Source of the DNA: Martensiomyces pterosporus
Taxonomy: Eukaryota > Kickxellomycota > Kickxellomycetes > Kickxellales > Kickxellaceae
Direction: 5' to 3'
NCBI GenBank assembly: GCA_025201845.1
Contig: MU603987.1
Location: forward strand, 36,656-100,655
DNA: 64,000 nt
A program made the translations under genes and the position numbers. Positions 22,123 to 31,952 of the stretch are shown piece after piece; within the stretch, counting starts at the first letter, position 1, and the number at the start of each line of letters is the position of its first letter. The notes beneath the pieces are model-generated. The model did no database searches. It was given only the letters and a program-made list of their open reading frames with translations, and had not been told where the DNA came from.

Positions 22123-25100
22123 CTAGCTGCTGGCCATGTCTGCAGCAGACGACGACTCGGAGTCTCTTCGAGATGTCGACCCAAGCCTTGGCGTAGCAGG
22201 CACCCGCCTGCTGTTGTTACTGGCAGCCTGCTGGCTTTGCTGGCGAGGTACCATGGGTCGGATGTCATCCAGAAGTCCATTAGTTTGTCTCCTGGGGAAC
22301 ATGGTGGTCATACTGGGTGATGACGACGACTCCTGTAGCGTCGATGCTCGTTTTCTCTGCGTTTCGGTGTCGCTACGGAGAAAGCGTTGGCTCGACGATG
22401 AGAACCGTCTGCCTGCCGCGGCACCTGCATCTACCAATTGCTGTTGCTGTTGTTGCTGTTGTTGCTGCTGTTGGATATTCCGCCTTGCTGCAGACTTTAG
22501 CATCTCGTCGTGAAGAGAGGCAAGGTTGACATCAAACACATCGTAGATAAACCGCCGGGTAGACAGGCGGTACCTGTACTTTCCAACCAGGTGCATGGCT
22601 TTGCAGTATAGCGGCAGCAGCCGGAAGTAGTGCGGGTGGGATGTGCGCAGCCGCATCAGCGTCCTAGAGGCAGTGTTCACCATGACGTGGTTGCTCATCA
22701 GGATAACAGCCTCGATGATCTCCTTTTGCACAGAGTCCAGATCTTCTGTGACGTCAGGCTCCCTAAAGGGGCCCTCGCTAAACACATGCGTCCCTTGCAG
22801 GATGCCTCCCTCTGCCCATCCGCCGGCGTTGAGAACCGACTCTAGGCGCTTGGGGACTGCGAACTCATAGGTGCCGTAGCAAGAGCTGCACAGCTGCCAT
22901 CCGCGCTCGCGGAACGACTCTGCAGCAAACCCGCTGCGTGAAAGGAGCGCAAGTGCATACAGACACGTCCCCTTGATCGACAGAGACGCCGCTTGGGTAG
23001 CAATCTCAGTCAGCTTGGCAATGGGGTCAAATGGATCAAGCAGCAAATAGCCTTCTTGAGACGCACCCACAGCGCCAATCGCCCACAGCGTCGCCTTCAG
23101 CCCAACAACATCGTCGGGCAGCGTTGAGTTCCAAGGGATGTTTGCTAGCGTCTCAAACAGCAGCCCCGGGATGCCGTACTCTTGCAGATATGCTCGCCCA
23201 CCAGCGCTCTTTGCCAGCTCTCCAAACAGGTGGGCTGGTGTCGGCGGGGTCTGGGAGCTCGTGGTCATCAGCATCATGCCGTCAGACGTACTGGAGAATA
23301 GCGGGCCAAAGGCCAGAGCCCGCGACACATCCAGCTCGATCGACTGCACATAGAGGATACCCTCGAGAGCACCCCATGCGCTCATCTCGCTATCGACAAT
23401 CCCCTGGCTTTTGAGATAAGCAAACCCCCGCTCTGTGGCAGCGATACGCAGAATCAGTGGCCGAATGTCGTTGACGACCGCTAGGTCAAACATTGGATGG
23501 AGATCCAGCAAATGGGCTATACGGAACTCGCTTTCGTGCCTGTCCAAGTATGGATTCTCTCGAGCCAGATCAATGACCAGTACCAGGCACTGCGCAGCGG
23601 TGCTACGGACCATTGGCGACGAGTCGTAGATCAGACTGGCCAGAACCTCAATTGCCCACGCAGTCACGGATCCAGGACGGCAAGGCGTGTCAGAGGTCAG
23701 GTAGAGCAGGAAGCTGGGCACTAGCTGGCGAAGCGATTCGTGTGGCGATGCTGCCACCTTTCGCAAGATGTTTCTCGCATGCCCCGAGCTCGCATAGTTC
23801 ATGCTTGACAGGATATACTGGATAAGCAGGCCCTGGTCTGGCAGCTCGACAATCTGGTAGTACGCGTCGAACAGCCGGTTCCGCTCAAGCAAGCTATCGC
23901 CGCCAACGCTATGCTCGATTTCGCTCAGAAAGTGGAAGTATCCAGGAGACATGGTCATCTGCAGGCGTGGAAACGAGAACACCGACTCCTCGCGGCCTGT
24001 CTTGCGCGCATAGCTGTTCTGCTTCCTGATCTCGTCGACAATACCCGATAGCAGCCTGCTCTCGTCAATAAGCAGCAGCCCGTCAGCCGACGAAATCAAT
24101 ATGCGGATGAGCTGGCGGCCAATCTCCAGGTACTCCTCGTTGCTGGTTGTGCGGCTCAAGTCGCAAAACTCGAGCGACGATGGCCGGAAGAAGTGCGATA
24201 ACCGCGGAAGGAAGCCGCTGGTAGTGACAACCTCTTGCATCCGGCGAGACGCACAGATCGGCCCACTGATCAGCATCCGGATGGCTGCCCAGTCCCACCG
24301 CATTGGGTTGTCCTCAGCGGTCACGCGCGACTCCTGGATCCACGCTGACACAAGTGACTCGTCTGCAGTGGCGCTGCTGCTAACGACGAGCGAGTTGCGT
24401 GCACGGCTCCGAGACTTTGTGCGGGTCCTAGTGAGCAGAGGAGGCGCAGGGCCAGGCACGGTTGCCAATGGCGTGGATGACGCCCCTGCCGCGTTTGCTC
24501 CGCCGTTAGAGCACCCGCCTGCATTGGGCACAGCCGCCAAGCCACTGGTGCTAACCCCAAGAGACACATTCCCGCCCATTCCCGGAGCAGCAGATGCATC
24601 TCCGCCGCCCATTCCCAGCAAGTTGGTAGAGCTGCCGGCGTTCTGAGTATACATGCTGGCCATCGGCTGGTTGGCGCCACCGTCGGTTTGGGTGTAGGGC
24701 GAGCTTATTGCGGACACATTGGCTGTGCTTGTGTACAAGCCATGCGCTGCATTCGTCTGAGCATTCGTTCCTCCAGGGACCTGCTGTGGTGGCTGCAGCG
24801 CATATCCAACAGTGTCCAACGACCGGCGCCCCCTTGAGCCAGATATGTCTGCCCGCATGTCGGCAATAGTATGGCTGTCGCCCTTGTCGTAGTTCCCTGA
24901 TATCTGCCCTACGTTGCTGCTGCTGGCGCCAGTGATAGCATTGGACAGCTGTGTCAGCCCGGCAGCGTCTTCGTTAACGGTGGTCAGCAGGGGCAAGATT
25001 GAGCTGACGTTGATGATTGGGCCGCCTCCAGAGACGCCGCCAGCAGCGCCTCCAGCCGCTGCAGCCGCCAGGTTTCCAGTGGATGCGCTGCTGCGAAGGA

Positions 25101-26967
25101 CATGCGTGGCGTTGTCCTTCAAGCCAGCAGCCAGCCCCTTTGAGCCGCCCACCATGCTCGAGCTGCCATGCATGCCGGCGCCCTTTGGCACAAAACCTCC
25201 CGAGCCCAGGTATGCAGAGACCGACGAGGGCATATCAGGCACTGTCACATTATCATGGGGCTCTACGCGAGTTGTCTGGCTGTTTGCGCGTGAATTCAGC
25301 GCAGCCGGAGGGCTTATTCGCTCGTGGAGTTTGCGTCGCTTCAAGTGGTGCCGATAGAACACGCTGGATGTCAGGCTTGTTGCCCATGAGTCCGTCTGCT
25401 GGCTCGGCAGCTGGCCCATGGACAAGCTCGGGATTCCTTCGATTTTGCAAATGATCTGGCTGGCGCCAATCGATTTGTCGGCATTCTGAGCCAAAGCGCT
25501 GTCAACTAGGTCGCCGAGAGTCTGGAACCGCACGACATATTTCTCTGGCAGCGGCATGTGCGGGTGCTGCGACAGCCACTTGATCAGCGTAGCGCTGGCG
25601 TCGACAACCTCTGGCTGCTTGGACTCCAGGGTGGCAGTGACCAGCGATTCAACCAGCCCCTCATCAATAAATATCATGAGGAGAATTGTGCGCAGGTAGT
25701 CCACGGGCAGTAGCCGTGTGCGTGCAGATGTCTCTGTGATCGCAAACGACGGCAGGTGGAACGGTGAGAGCAGATCCACGTCGAAGCGGGGCTGCTGCTC
25801 GAACTGCACCATGTCAAAGTCATCGGAGAGCCCAAAGAGCTCCAGAAGCATGCCGAGGATGATCTTTCTGTTCGAGTCCACCATCGACAGCGCGTTGACC
25901 AGCGCGTGGATCACTTTTCGGCCGTCAGACAGAAAATACTGGATTCCACTCCACGACTTGAGAAATTGCGTCAGCATAAATGCCGCTACCTTGGCCCTTT
26001 CGGTCAGCATCTGCTCCTTGCCCATAGACTCTGTCAGCGCACTAGCAATCCCACCAAGCGTCACGCCCAAGTGAATGTACTTTCGTGTGGCAGGGCTGTC
26101 TAGGATGTGCGTTATTGCACTTGCTATCGAAATTGAGATCGACCAAGGGCCATCTAACGCCGACTGCGTGAGCGACCGTATGCCATTGACGTACCAGAGC
26201 CGTTCGGGCGCAACGACCAGGATCTCGCACAGCGTCTCCAGGCATATGTTGCGCATTTTGTCGTCAGCCTGCTCAGATATCGCCATTATCGTCTTTGTGA
26301 CCTGCGGAGTAAGCAGCCAGTAGTCGCCATGAAACCGCATCGTCCACCGGATAAACTTGAGCCCCTGCTCGCGCTCTTCGTGGCTGGCGCCGTCCAGAGT
26401 CAGCGCGCGCATGACGCTCAGCTCAAGATACTCCTTGCAGTACATCAGCGGCTGTGGCGACGGCAGCCGCCTGAGCAGTTTATACGTGCGTGCTCTGATG
26501 TGCCACTCGTAGTGAGCCAGGAGCTTTGGCGCAGCCTGACTCAGTGAGTAGACAACCTCATCAGGATAGCAGTGCTGCCTGTTTGCCACGCCCGCTTTAT
26601 CTCCGCCCGCCAGCCGGTCAAGAAATGCAAAGGTGTCGCTCAGGCAATCGTCGACCTTGTCCGGCTCGCTGCTCTCGGTAAAGCTTGGCAGCCGCGAAAT
26701 GCACTCGTCGTAAGGGAGGTTGCCCTGCGACAGCGCACCCAGGCTGCTGTCGCTGTACCCCGCACCCATTCCTGCACCTCTCCCATCGATGGGGTATGTG
26801 GTTGTCGACGAGAACTCGCTCGTGCTCGTGGCGCCGCCACCGGAGCGCCAAATGGTCGACCCCGACGTCGAGCGGGCACGGCCGTCGAGGCTTTGCGGTA
26901 TGCTGCCAAACACCCCATCATTCATGTCAACCAACTCGGCCCAGCCTTCTTCAAGCCGCTCGTCCAT
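22123..26967 (-). CDS. RICTOR: TORC2 subunit, Rictor / Tsc11 (Avo3) / Ste20 family
   Basis: 1614 aa in one exon. After a Gly/Ser-rich start, residues ~110-450 form the Rictor N-terminal helical-repeat region (HYEWHIRARTYKLLRRLP; GLKFIRWTMRFHGDYWLLTPQ; LEILVVAPERLWYVNGIRSL-type blocks). A long low-complexity Ser/Gly/Ala linker (~555-860) separates this from the middle region (~890-1180, with HARNILRKVAASP) and the V domain (~1330-1390, IKGTCLYALALLSRSGFA). A poly-Gln run and Ser/Arg-rich tail follow near 1500. Rictor scaffolds TOR complex 2, which phosphorylates AGC kinases to control actin, membrane homeostasis and growth. Fungal members vary greatly in linker length. Start at 26967 is the first ATG of the frame. 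Confidence 0.93.
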   Translation of the reverse strand: MDERLEEGWAELVDMNDGVFGSIPQSLDGRARSTSGSTIWRSGGGATSTSEFSSTTTYPIDGRGAGMGAGYSDSSLGALSQGNLPYDECISRLPSFTESSEPDKVDDCLSDTFAFLDRLAGGDKAGVANRQHCYPDEVVYSLSQAAPKLLAHYEWHIRARTYKLLRRLPSPQPLMYCKEYLELSVMRALTLDGASHEEREQGLKFIRWTMRFHGDYWLLTPQVTKTIMAISEQADDKMRNICLETLCEILVVAPERLWYVNGIRSLTQSALDGPWSISISIASAITHILDSPATRKYIHLGVTLGGIASALTESMGKEQMLTERAKVAAFMLTQFLKSWSGIQYFLSDGRKVIHALVNALSMVDSNRKIILGMLLELFGLSDDFDMVQFEQQPRFDVDLLSPFHLPSFAITETSARTRLLPVDYLRTILLMIFIDEGLVESLVTATLESKQPEVVDASATLIKWLSQHPHMPLPEKYVVRFQTLGDLVDSALAQNADKSIGASQIICKIEGIPSLSMGQLPSQQTDSWATSLTSSVFYRHHLKRRKLHERISPPAALNSRANSQTTRVEPHDNVTVPDMPSSVSAYLGSGGFVPKGAGMHGSSSMVGGSKGLAAGLKDNATHVLRSSASTGNLAAAAAGGAAGGVSGGGPIINVSSILPLLTTVNEDAAGLTQLSNAITGASSSNVGQISGNYDKGDSHTIADMRADISGSRGRRSLDTVGYALQPPQQVPGGTNAQTNAAHGLYTSTANVSAISSPYTQTDGGANQPMASMYTQNAGSSTNLLGMGGGDASAAPGMGGNVSLGVSTSGLAAVPNAGGCSNGGANAAGASSTPLATVPGPAPPLLTRTRTKSRSRARNSLVVSSSATADESLVSAWIQESRVTAEDNPMRWDWAAIRMLISGPICASRRMQEVVTTSGFLPRLSHFFRPSSLEFCDLSRTTSNEEYLEIGRQLIRILISSADGLLLIDESRLLSGIVDEIRKQNSYARKTGREESVFSFPRLQMTMSPGYFHFLSEIEHSVGGDSLLERNRLFDAYYQIVELPDQGLLIQYILSSMNYASSGHARNILRKVAASPHESLRQLVPSFLLYLTSDTPCRPGSVTAWAIEVLASLIYDSSPMVRSTAAQCLVLVIDLARENPYLDRHESEFRIAHLLDLHPMFDLAVVNDIRPLILRIAATERGFAYLKSQGIVDSEMSAWGALEGILYVQSIELDVSRALAFGPLFSSTSDGMMLMTTSSQTPPTPAHLFGELAKSAGGRAYLQEYGIPGLLFETLANIPWNSTLPDDVVGLKATLWAIGAVGASQEGYLLLDPFDPIAKLTEIATQAASLSIKGTCLYALALLSRSGFAAESFRERGWQLCSSCYGTYEFAVPKRLESVLNAGGWAEGGILQGTHVFSEGPFREPDVTEDLDSVQKEIIEAVILMSNHVMVNTASRTLMRLRTSHPHYFRLLPLYCKAMHLVGKYRYRLSTRRFIYDVFDVNLASLHDEMLKSAARRNIQQQQQQQQQQQQLVDAGAAAGRRFSSSSQRFLRSDTETQRKRASTLQESSSSPSMTTMFPRRQTNGLLDDIRPMVPRQQSQQAASNNSRRVPATPRLGSTSRRDSESSSAADMASS
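22437..22475 (-). repeat. CAA/CAG repeat encoding poly-Gln in the Rictor gene
   Basis: Mixed CAA/CAG codons encode twelve consecutive Gln near the C-terminus; codon mixing should limit slippage. Confidence 0.9.
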
Positions 26968-27498
26968 TCGCTAGGCAGGGCTCTTGCTTTGTGCAGGGAG
27001 CGGGTGTACCGGCCAGTGTAGATACAAGGATAGAGAGAATAATGAAAAGAAATGAATATGTATATGAGCAGGTAACTGTACAAGACGAGAAGAAATAATT
27101 AAGCATAAATGGAGAAATGAATAGCTGCTTGCAATGCTAGATGTTGAAAGCCCTCGGTTGGCTGGGAAAGCTGAGCGGAGACGAGGAGAGCAGATGAGGC
27201 GGTGGTCAATCACACAACAATATAAACAAGCTGGATACCCGGTTCTGCCACCAGTGCTGCAGCAGCCATGCCTTGATCAGCGGATCGAAGGGATCATATC
27301 ACGGGCTAGGCGACTTTTTTTTCTTTCTCAGCGATGGACTGCTGCCATGCGCCTTTTTTTTTTGTTGCTACGTGCTGCTTGTCTCCTTCGCTTTCTTTGT
27401 TCTGCCTCTGTATCCATTCCAACCCTTTCTCTCAGAGACTCGGCTTTATTCGCCCAGCTTAGCATTACACCAAGCTCGCGCGCAACAGAAGAGCAGAC
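26968..27498. other. Divergent promoter region, Rictor and PWP1
   Basis: 531 bases between divergent start codons, with T-rich tracts near 27315 and 27350. No gene seen. Confidence 0.6.
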
Positions 27499-29091
27499 AT
27501 GATTTCAGCAGTGGCATGGGTTCGCAAGGGCGCAGCGGCGCAGAGGCCCAAGACATACGAGATGACCGAGGAAGAGTACAAGCGCATCCAGAGCATCGCA
27601 ACGGCGGAGATTGAGGACGCGAAGAAGGAGATTAGGGAGAAGTCGAAGCTTGACGAGGACATTCTCAACGACCCTGCACTCAAGGACTTTGATCTTGAGC
27701 ACTACGATGACGATGAGAACGATGGCGGTGACAGCGGCGAGACCGAGGAGGGCGCAGCAAATGACCGCAGCGAGGGGGGAAGCGTGTTTAGCAACATCAA
27801 GGGACTCGCCTATTACAACAACGAGGAGGAGGACCCCTATATTACGCTGAAGGAAGGCGAGGAGAAGGACGAGGACGAGGACGAGGAGGTGCGGATCTTT
27901 GACTCGGACAACCTCCTGCTTGTGGCGAAGACCGAGGACGATATCAGCAACCTGGAGGTCTGCGTGTTTGAGGAGGAGAGCGACAATCTGTTTGTGCACC
28001 ACGACTTTATGCTCCCTTCGTTTCCGCTGGCCATCGAGTGGATGGACTTCAAGGTCGGCAGAAGCGCCGGCCAGCCTGGGGGAGGCAGCTACGTCGCGGT
28101 GGGCACCTTTGAGCCCCGCATTGAGATTTGGGATCTGGATACCATGGACAGCATGTACCCTGATCTGGTCCTCGGGACTTCGGACAAGAAGGCCCTGAGG
28201 AAGTGCAGGGGAAAGCCCCACGCCGAGTTCCACACAGATGCGATCATGGGCCTGTCGTGGAACAAGAACGTCCGCAACCTGCTTGCCAGTTCGTCGGCCG
28301 ACACCACAGTTAAGCTGTGGGACCTGAACACCGCCAAGTGTGTGCAGTCATACAACCACCACTCCGACAAGGTGCAATCCGTGCAGTGGCACCCAAGCGA
28401 GGCTTCGGTTATGCTCACTGGCGGGTACGACAAGCGCGTTGCTGCCTTCGACTCGCGTGCTCCCGAGGCCATCAACTGGTGGACCGTCGATGCTGATGTC
28501 GAGAGCATCATGTGGGACATCCACAGCCCTAACCACTTCTACGTGGCCACCGAATCTGGTGCTGTGCGCTACTTTGACATCCGCAACGTCAAGGACGGCA
28601 AGGGCAGTGCTCCCGTATACACTCTTGCAGCTCACGACGAGGCTGTTTCGGCAATGGACCAGCACCCATCGGTCGCTGGCCTGCTTGTCACTGGCTCTGC
28701 GGACCAGACGGTCAAGGTGTGGGATGTCCGCGAGAACAAGCCCAGCATGGTGATCAGCCGGAATCTTGATGTTGGCAGTGTTTTTGCTGCCAAGTTCTGC
28801 CCCGACGCAGCCATGCTGCTGGCTGTTGCTGGATCCCAGGGCGAGTCGCGCATCTGGGACATGTCTACCAACTCTGGCGTGCGCGATGTCTTTGGCGATG
28901 CCGCTGTCCGGGCATCCGCTGTCAAGGAGAAGCCGCTTGTTGGCGTCCAGCACGACGATGAGGACGACGATGAGGACGACAACGAGCAGGCAGTCATCAC
29001 CGAGATGCACGGCGACATTGTGCAGTCCGAGGCTGCCATGGACGAAGGCGACGATGCGTCGATGGAGTCTGACGACGATCAGGTCATTTAA
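27499..29091 (+). CDS. PWP1: Periodic tryptophan protein 1 homologue, WD40 ribosome-biogenesis factor
   Basis: 530 aa, single exon. The N-terminus ISAVAWVRKGAA is the PWP1 signature, followed by an acidic region (~45-135). Five or more WD40 repeats (~215-480) are visible, e.g. ASSSADTTVKLWDL, TGSADQTVKVWDV and ESRIWDM. The C-terminus is again strongly acidic. PWP1 is a nucleolar protein needed for 25S rRNA and 60S maturation and linked to histone H4K20 methylation at rDNA in animals. It diverges from Rictor and converges on the mS38 gene with only 150 bases between stop codons. An AATAATAAAAG signal follows the stop. Confidence 0.96.
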   Translation: MISAVAWVRKGAAAQRPKTYEMTEEEYKRIQSIATAEIEDAKKEIREKSKLDEDILNDPALKDFDLEHYDDDENDGGDSGETEEGAANDRSEGGSVFSNIKGLAYYNNEEEDPYITLKEGEEKDEDEDEEVRIFDSDNLLLVAKTEDDISNLEVCVFEEESDNLFVHHDFMLPSFPLAIEWMDFKVGRSAGQPGGGSYVAVGTFEPRIEIWDLDTMDSMYPDLVLGTSDKKALRKCRGKPHAEFHTDAIMGLSWNKNVRNLLASSSADTTVKLWDLNTAKCVQSYNHHSDKVQSVQWHPSEASVMLTGGYDKRVAAFDSRAPEAINWWTVDADVESIMWDIHSPNHFYVATESGAVRYFDIRNVKDGKGSAPVYTLAAHDEAVSAMDQHPSVAGLLVTGSADQTVKVWDVRENKPSMVISRNLDVGSVFAAKFCPDAAMLLAVAGSQGESRIWDMSTNSGVRDVFGDAAVRASAVKEKPLVGVQHDDEDDDEDDNEQAVITEMHGDIVQSEAAMDEGDDASMESDDDQVI

Positions 29092-29241
29092 AAGGGCGCC
29101 TTGCCTATCAGCCTCTGCTCTCTGCTTCATGTGGTTTTGCTAACAATAATAAAAGGGTTTATACTGCGTTCTATGGAGTCCACAGAGTGGTGTGAGGCAG
29201 ACTACTAGAAAGAAAGATGAAGAAAAAAGCCAGCCGCTCGC

Positions 29242-30174
29242 CTACTTGCCCAGGCGCTTCCTCAGAGCGCGCGTGCGCTTGCGCAGCTTTCTGTGCTTGT
29301 GCTTGTTCATCTTGGTCTTGCGCTTCCGCAGGACACTGGTCATTTGGTACTCAGCGGGGGCTTCCATGTCGCCGTCCTCAATCAGTCCGTTGATCTTGTC
29401 GACGGGATCAACCATCTCGCTCTGCTCCCAGCGGGAGACATACGCCCGAGCCTCTCTCCTCTCTTTCCTCATGCTCCACGCGCCAGGCGAGGGTGCGTTC
29501 TGCGCGTTGATCAGGATGGTGTCAAAGAACTCCTCAACAAACTCCTTCATCTCCTCTCCTCTGCCCAGCTGCAGCGAGCTGATGCCGTCACGGAACGGAT
29601 CCTGGCCCAAAAGAGGCTCAGCGAGCGGTCCCAAGCGCATAGCCTCGGGGATCATCGCATCAGGAGTCACCTGCATGTAGACAGAGGCTGGGGCCGCGTA
29701 GATCTGCTTGAGCGTCGTGTGCGGCACATTGGCTTCCTCGGCAGTAAGCCCCTTGCTCATCCTGAGCTCCGACAGCGTCTTGAACGATGCTCTAGGCATG
29801 CGGCCAATGTCCATGCTTGCCGCCACATCACCTGCACCCGAGGCGCCCACCAACTGCCGGTGCCGCGAGAACAGATCGGCCATCATGAACTCTGACCTGG
29901 GCATGGTGAACTTTGGCACCTTGGTCCGGCTGCTGCCAGGCTCAATTGGCGCCACGACTTGCGGCTTGCCAACATCATCCGCTTGCTGCTGCTGCTGCTG
30001 AGACTGAGTCGACGAGGCAGCCACTAGCGGGGTCCGCTTGTTGGACTCCGAATACCGGCGCACGCTAAACGTTGCCCTTGAGCTGCTGCCGTCAGCTGAC
30101 ACGGTCGAAAGCCCGCGCTTCGTGAACAGCGATCCAACAAGCCGCTTTGTGGAAGGAGGAGCTGATGAATACAT
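29242..30174 (-). CDS. COX24: Mitochondrial small-subunit ribosomal protein mS38 (Cox24/Qri5/AURKAIP1 family)
   Basis: 310 aa from the ATG at 30174; the 13 codons upstream in frame begin with a non-ATG codon. The first ~40 residues are rich in Arg/Lys/Ser and lack acids, as expected for mitochondrial import. A Gln run lies near 60. The last 35 residues (SVLRKRKTKMNKHKHRKLRKR and on) are the highly basic mS38 helix that threads into the decoding side of the mitoribosomal small subunit; in yeast the protein is needed for COX1 expression. The middle is poorly conserved in the family, so identification rests on the C-terminal helix and targeting signal. It shares a divergent promoter with eIF3f. 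Confidence 0.85.
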   Translation of the reverse strand: MYSSAPPSTKRLVGSLFTKRGLSTVSADGSSSRATFSVRRYSESNKRTPLVAASSTQSQQQQQQADDVGKPQVVAPIEPGSSRTKVPKFTMPRSEFMMADLFSRHRQLVGASGAGDVAASMDIGRMPRASFKTLSELRMSKGLTAEEANVPHTTLKQIYAAPASVYMQVTPDAMIPEAMRLGPLAEPLLGQDPFRDGISSLQLGRGEEMKEFVEEFFDTILINAQNAPSPGAWSMRKERREARAYVSRWEQSEMVDPVDKINGLIEDGDMEAPAEYQMTSVLRKRKTKMNKHKHRKLRKRTRALRKRLGK

Positions 30175-30818
30175 GCCAGAACAAAAACAAAAACACTTGA
30201 AATTCACACGCACAAACGCGAATAAGCCTCTATTTGCTCCCTAATCAGCTTTCTGCGCAGTATTGTATCGCCTCGCCAAAATAACGAGTATCTGCACTCC
30301 TCTCGCCAAAATGCAAATATGAAGAGACCCAAAAAGAAAGAAGAAAATACTTTTAGTGCTCGAATGGATTTGGCGACAAGAAGGACGAATTGGCAGAGCG
30401 CCTGCTGCAAACAGAAAATACAGCCAAGCTCTGCACTGCTTATCGTTACAGCACGCAACCACCCACGTGATTAGCGAGCCGAGTCGCCGCTGCTGTGGGT
30501 GCGAGCCAGGCGGTCCATAGAGCAAAGTTTTTTCCTAGCGGAGAAGGGCCGAGAGCCCTGGCCATGCATTCCTTGGGTAGAGCTGAATTTTATGCCGCGA
30601 TTCAGCATTGGGCGAGGTCGAGAATCGCCTTTCCTTCTTCTTGCTGCGTTAGCTTCAACTGTGCCATCTCTGCTGCTCCATACGCGCTCTCTTTTTTGCC
30701 CATCTCCGCCGCTCTTCTCTGAAGCCAGCTCCCATTTCGCAGCGCACAACAAAACCGCACCGAAAAAGTATAGCGAAAGGAACCGCATCGGCATTAAAAA
30801 GAAACACATACAGAAGCC
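30175..30818. other. Divergent promoter region, mS38 and eIF3f
   Basis: 644 bases between divergent start codons of two translation genes; no gene seen. The arrangement would allow co-regulation of cytosolic and mitochondrial translation components (inference). Confidence 0.6.
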
Positions 30819-31724
30819 ATGTCTATGCTCAATCTCAACCTCCCTACCCTGGCCAGCAGCCTTGTAAAGTCCGGTGCCACCACGACTGCCACCACCACAA
30901 CCCAGCAGTGCTACATCCACCCTGTAGTCCTGTTTTCCATCCTGGACCATTTCCTGCGCCGCAATGACAACCAGGAGCGTGTTATCGGGACACTTTTGGG
31001 CGTTCGCAGCGACGACGGCCGCGTAGTAGAGGTGCGCAGCTGCTTTGCAGTGCCCCACTTTGAGACCGACGACCAGGTCGAGGTCGACATGGAGCACCAC
31101 CGCACCATGTTCTCCCTTCACAAGCGTGCCAGCGCCCGTGAGCAGATCGTCGGCTGGTACGCTACTGGCAGCAAGCTGAGCAAGTACGCGGCGCTCATCC
31201 AGGACTTTTATTCGCGCGAGACTGCCCCCTTCAGCGCCGTGCACCTTGTCATGGACACGGACCTGTCGGACGGCCAGCTCTCCATCAAGTGCCTGCAGGG
31301 TTCGCCCGTTGGCGCTGGCGCCCACCCCGAGAACTGCCTGTTCCTCCCGCTGCCCTACGAGCTCCAGTACCCCGACGCCGAGCTCTCTGCCCTGCAGGTT
31401 GCTGCCGACAGCAACGACAGCGAGGAGGGCATCGCTGTGCTGGTCTCTGACATGGAGCAGCTCGAGAGGTCGATTGCTGAGCTCCACGCGATGCTCGAGC
31501 GTGTTTCGGCCTACGTGCACAGTGTGTGCACGGGCAAGTCGAAGGCCAACAACATCGTTGGAAAGTACCTCATGGACATGCTCGCCGTCGTTCCCAAGGT
31601 CGACGACAAGCAGTTCTCGACTCTCTTCCAGTCCCACCTCCAGGATATCCTCATGGTCGCTTACCTCACCAACCTCACCCGCGCCCAGCTCAACATCGCC
31701 GACCGGCTCCAGCGCATCGTCTAG
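30819..31724 (+). CDS. EIF3F: Translation initiation factor eIF3 subunit F (MPN domain)
   Basis: 301 aa, single exon, family length. The MPN domain starts near residue 30 (CYIHPVVLFSILDHFLRR, then RVIGTLLGVRSDDGRVVEV) and includes EQIVGWYATGS and the PFSAVHLVMDT strand. The zinc-protease JAMM set is not present, as is normal for the structural MPN-minus subunits. The C-terminal helical part (~210-301) ends in LTRAQLNIADRLQRIV. eIF3f pairs with eIF3h (or eIF3m) in the PCI-MPN core of eIF3 on the 40S subunit. It is dispensable in budding yeast, which lacks it, but general in other fungi. It converges with RPT5 over 228 bases. Confidence 0.96.
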   Translation: MSMLNLNLPTLASSLVKSGATTTATTTTQQCYIHPVVLFSILDHFLRRNDNQERVIGTLLGVRSDDGRVVEVRSCFAVPHFETDDQVEVDMEHHRTMFSLHKRASAREQIVGWYATGSKLSKYAALIQDFYSRETAPFSAVHLVMDTDLSDGQLSIKCLQGSPVGAGAHPENCLFLPLPYELQYPDAELSALQVAADSNDSEEGIAVLVSDMEQLERSIAELHAMLERVSAYVHSVCTGKSKANNIVGKYLMDMLAVVPKVDDKQFSTLFQSHLQDILMVAYLTNLTRAQLNIADRLQRIV

Positions 31725-31952
31725 ACGTAGCCTGCCCTGCCGCCTGCTTGCTTTTGACAAAAAGATATCTTTATTTGCTTCGCATACATACTACGTAAAA
31801 GCATAACCCCCTCCCCCCATTCACACCGGCAGAGTGCGTTTGTGTGAGGCTGCTGCAGCAGGCAAAGGATGGTTAAGATGTGTGATGGAGACAGCAGAAA
31901 AGGAGGCAGTAAAGAGAGGGAGAGAAAGAAGGCCGCGAGAAGGCCGCAGCCT

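Noticed and set aside
30471..31760. 429-codon minus-strand frame over eIF3f
   Set aside because: Mirror of the well-supported eIF3f coding frame; typical antisense shadow of GC-rich codons.
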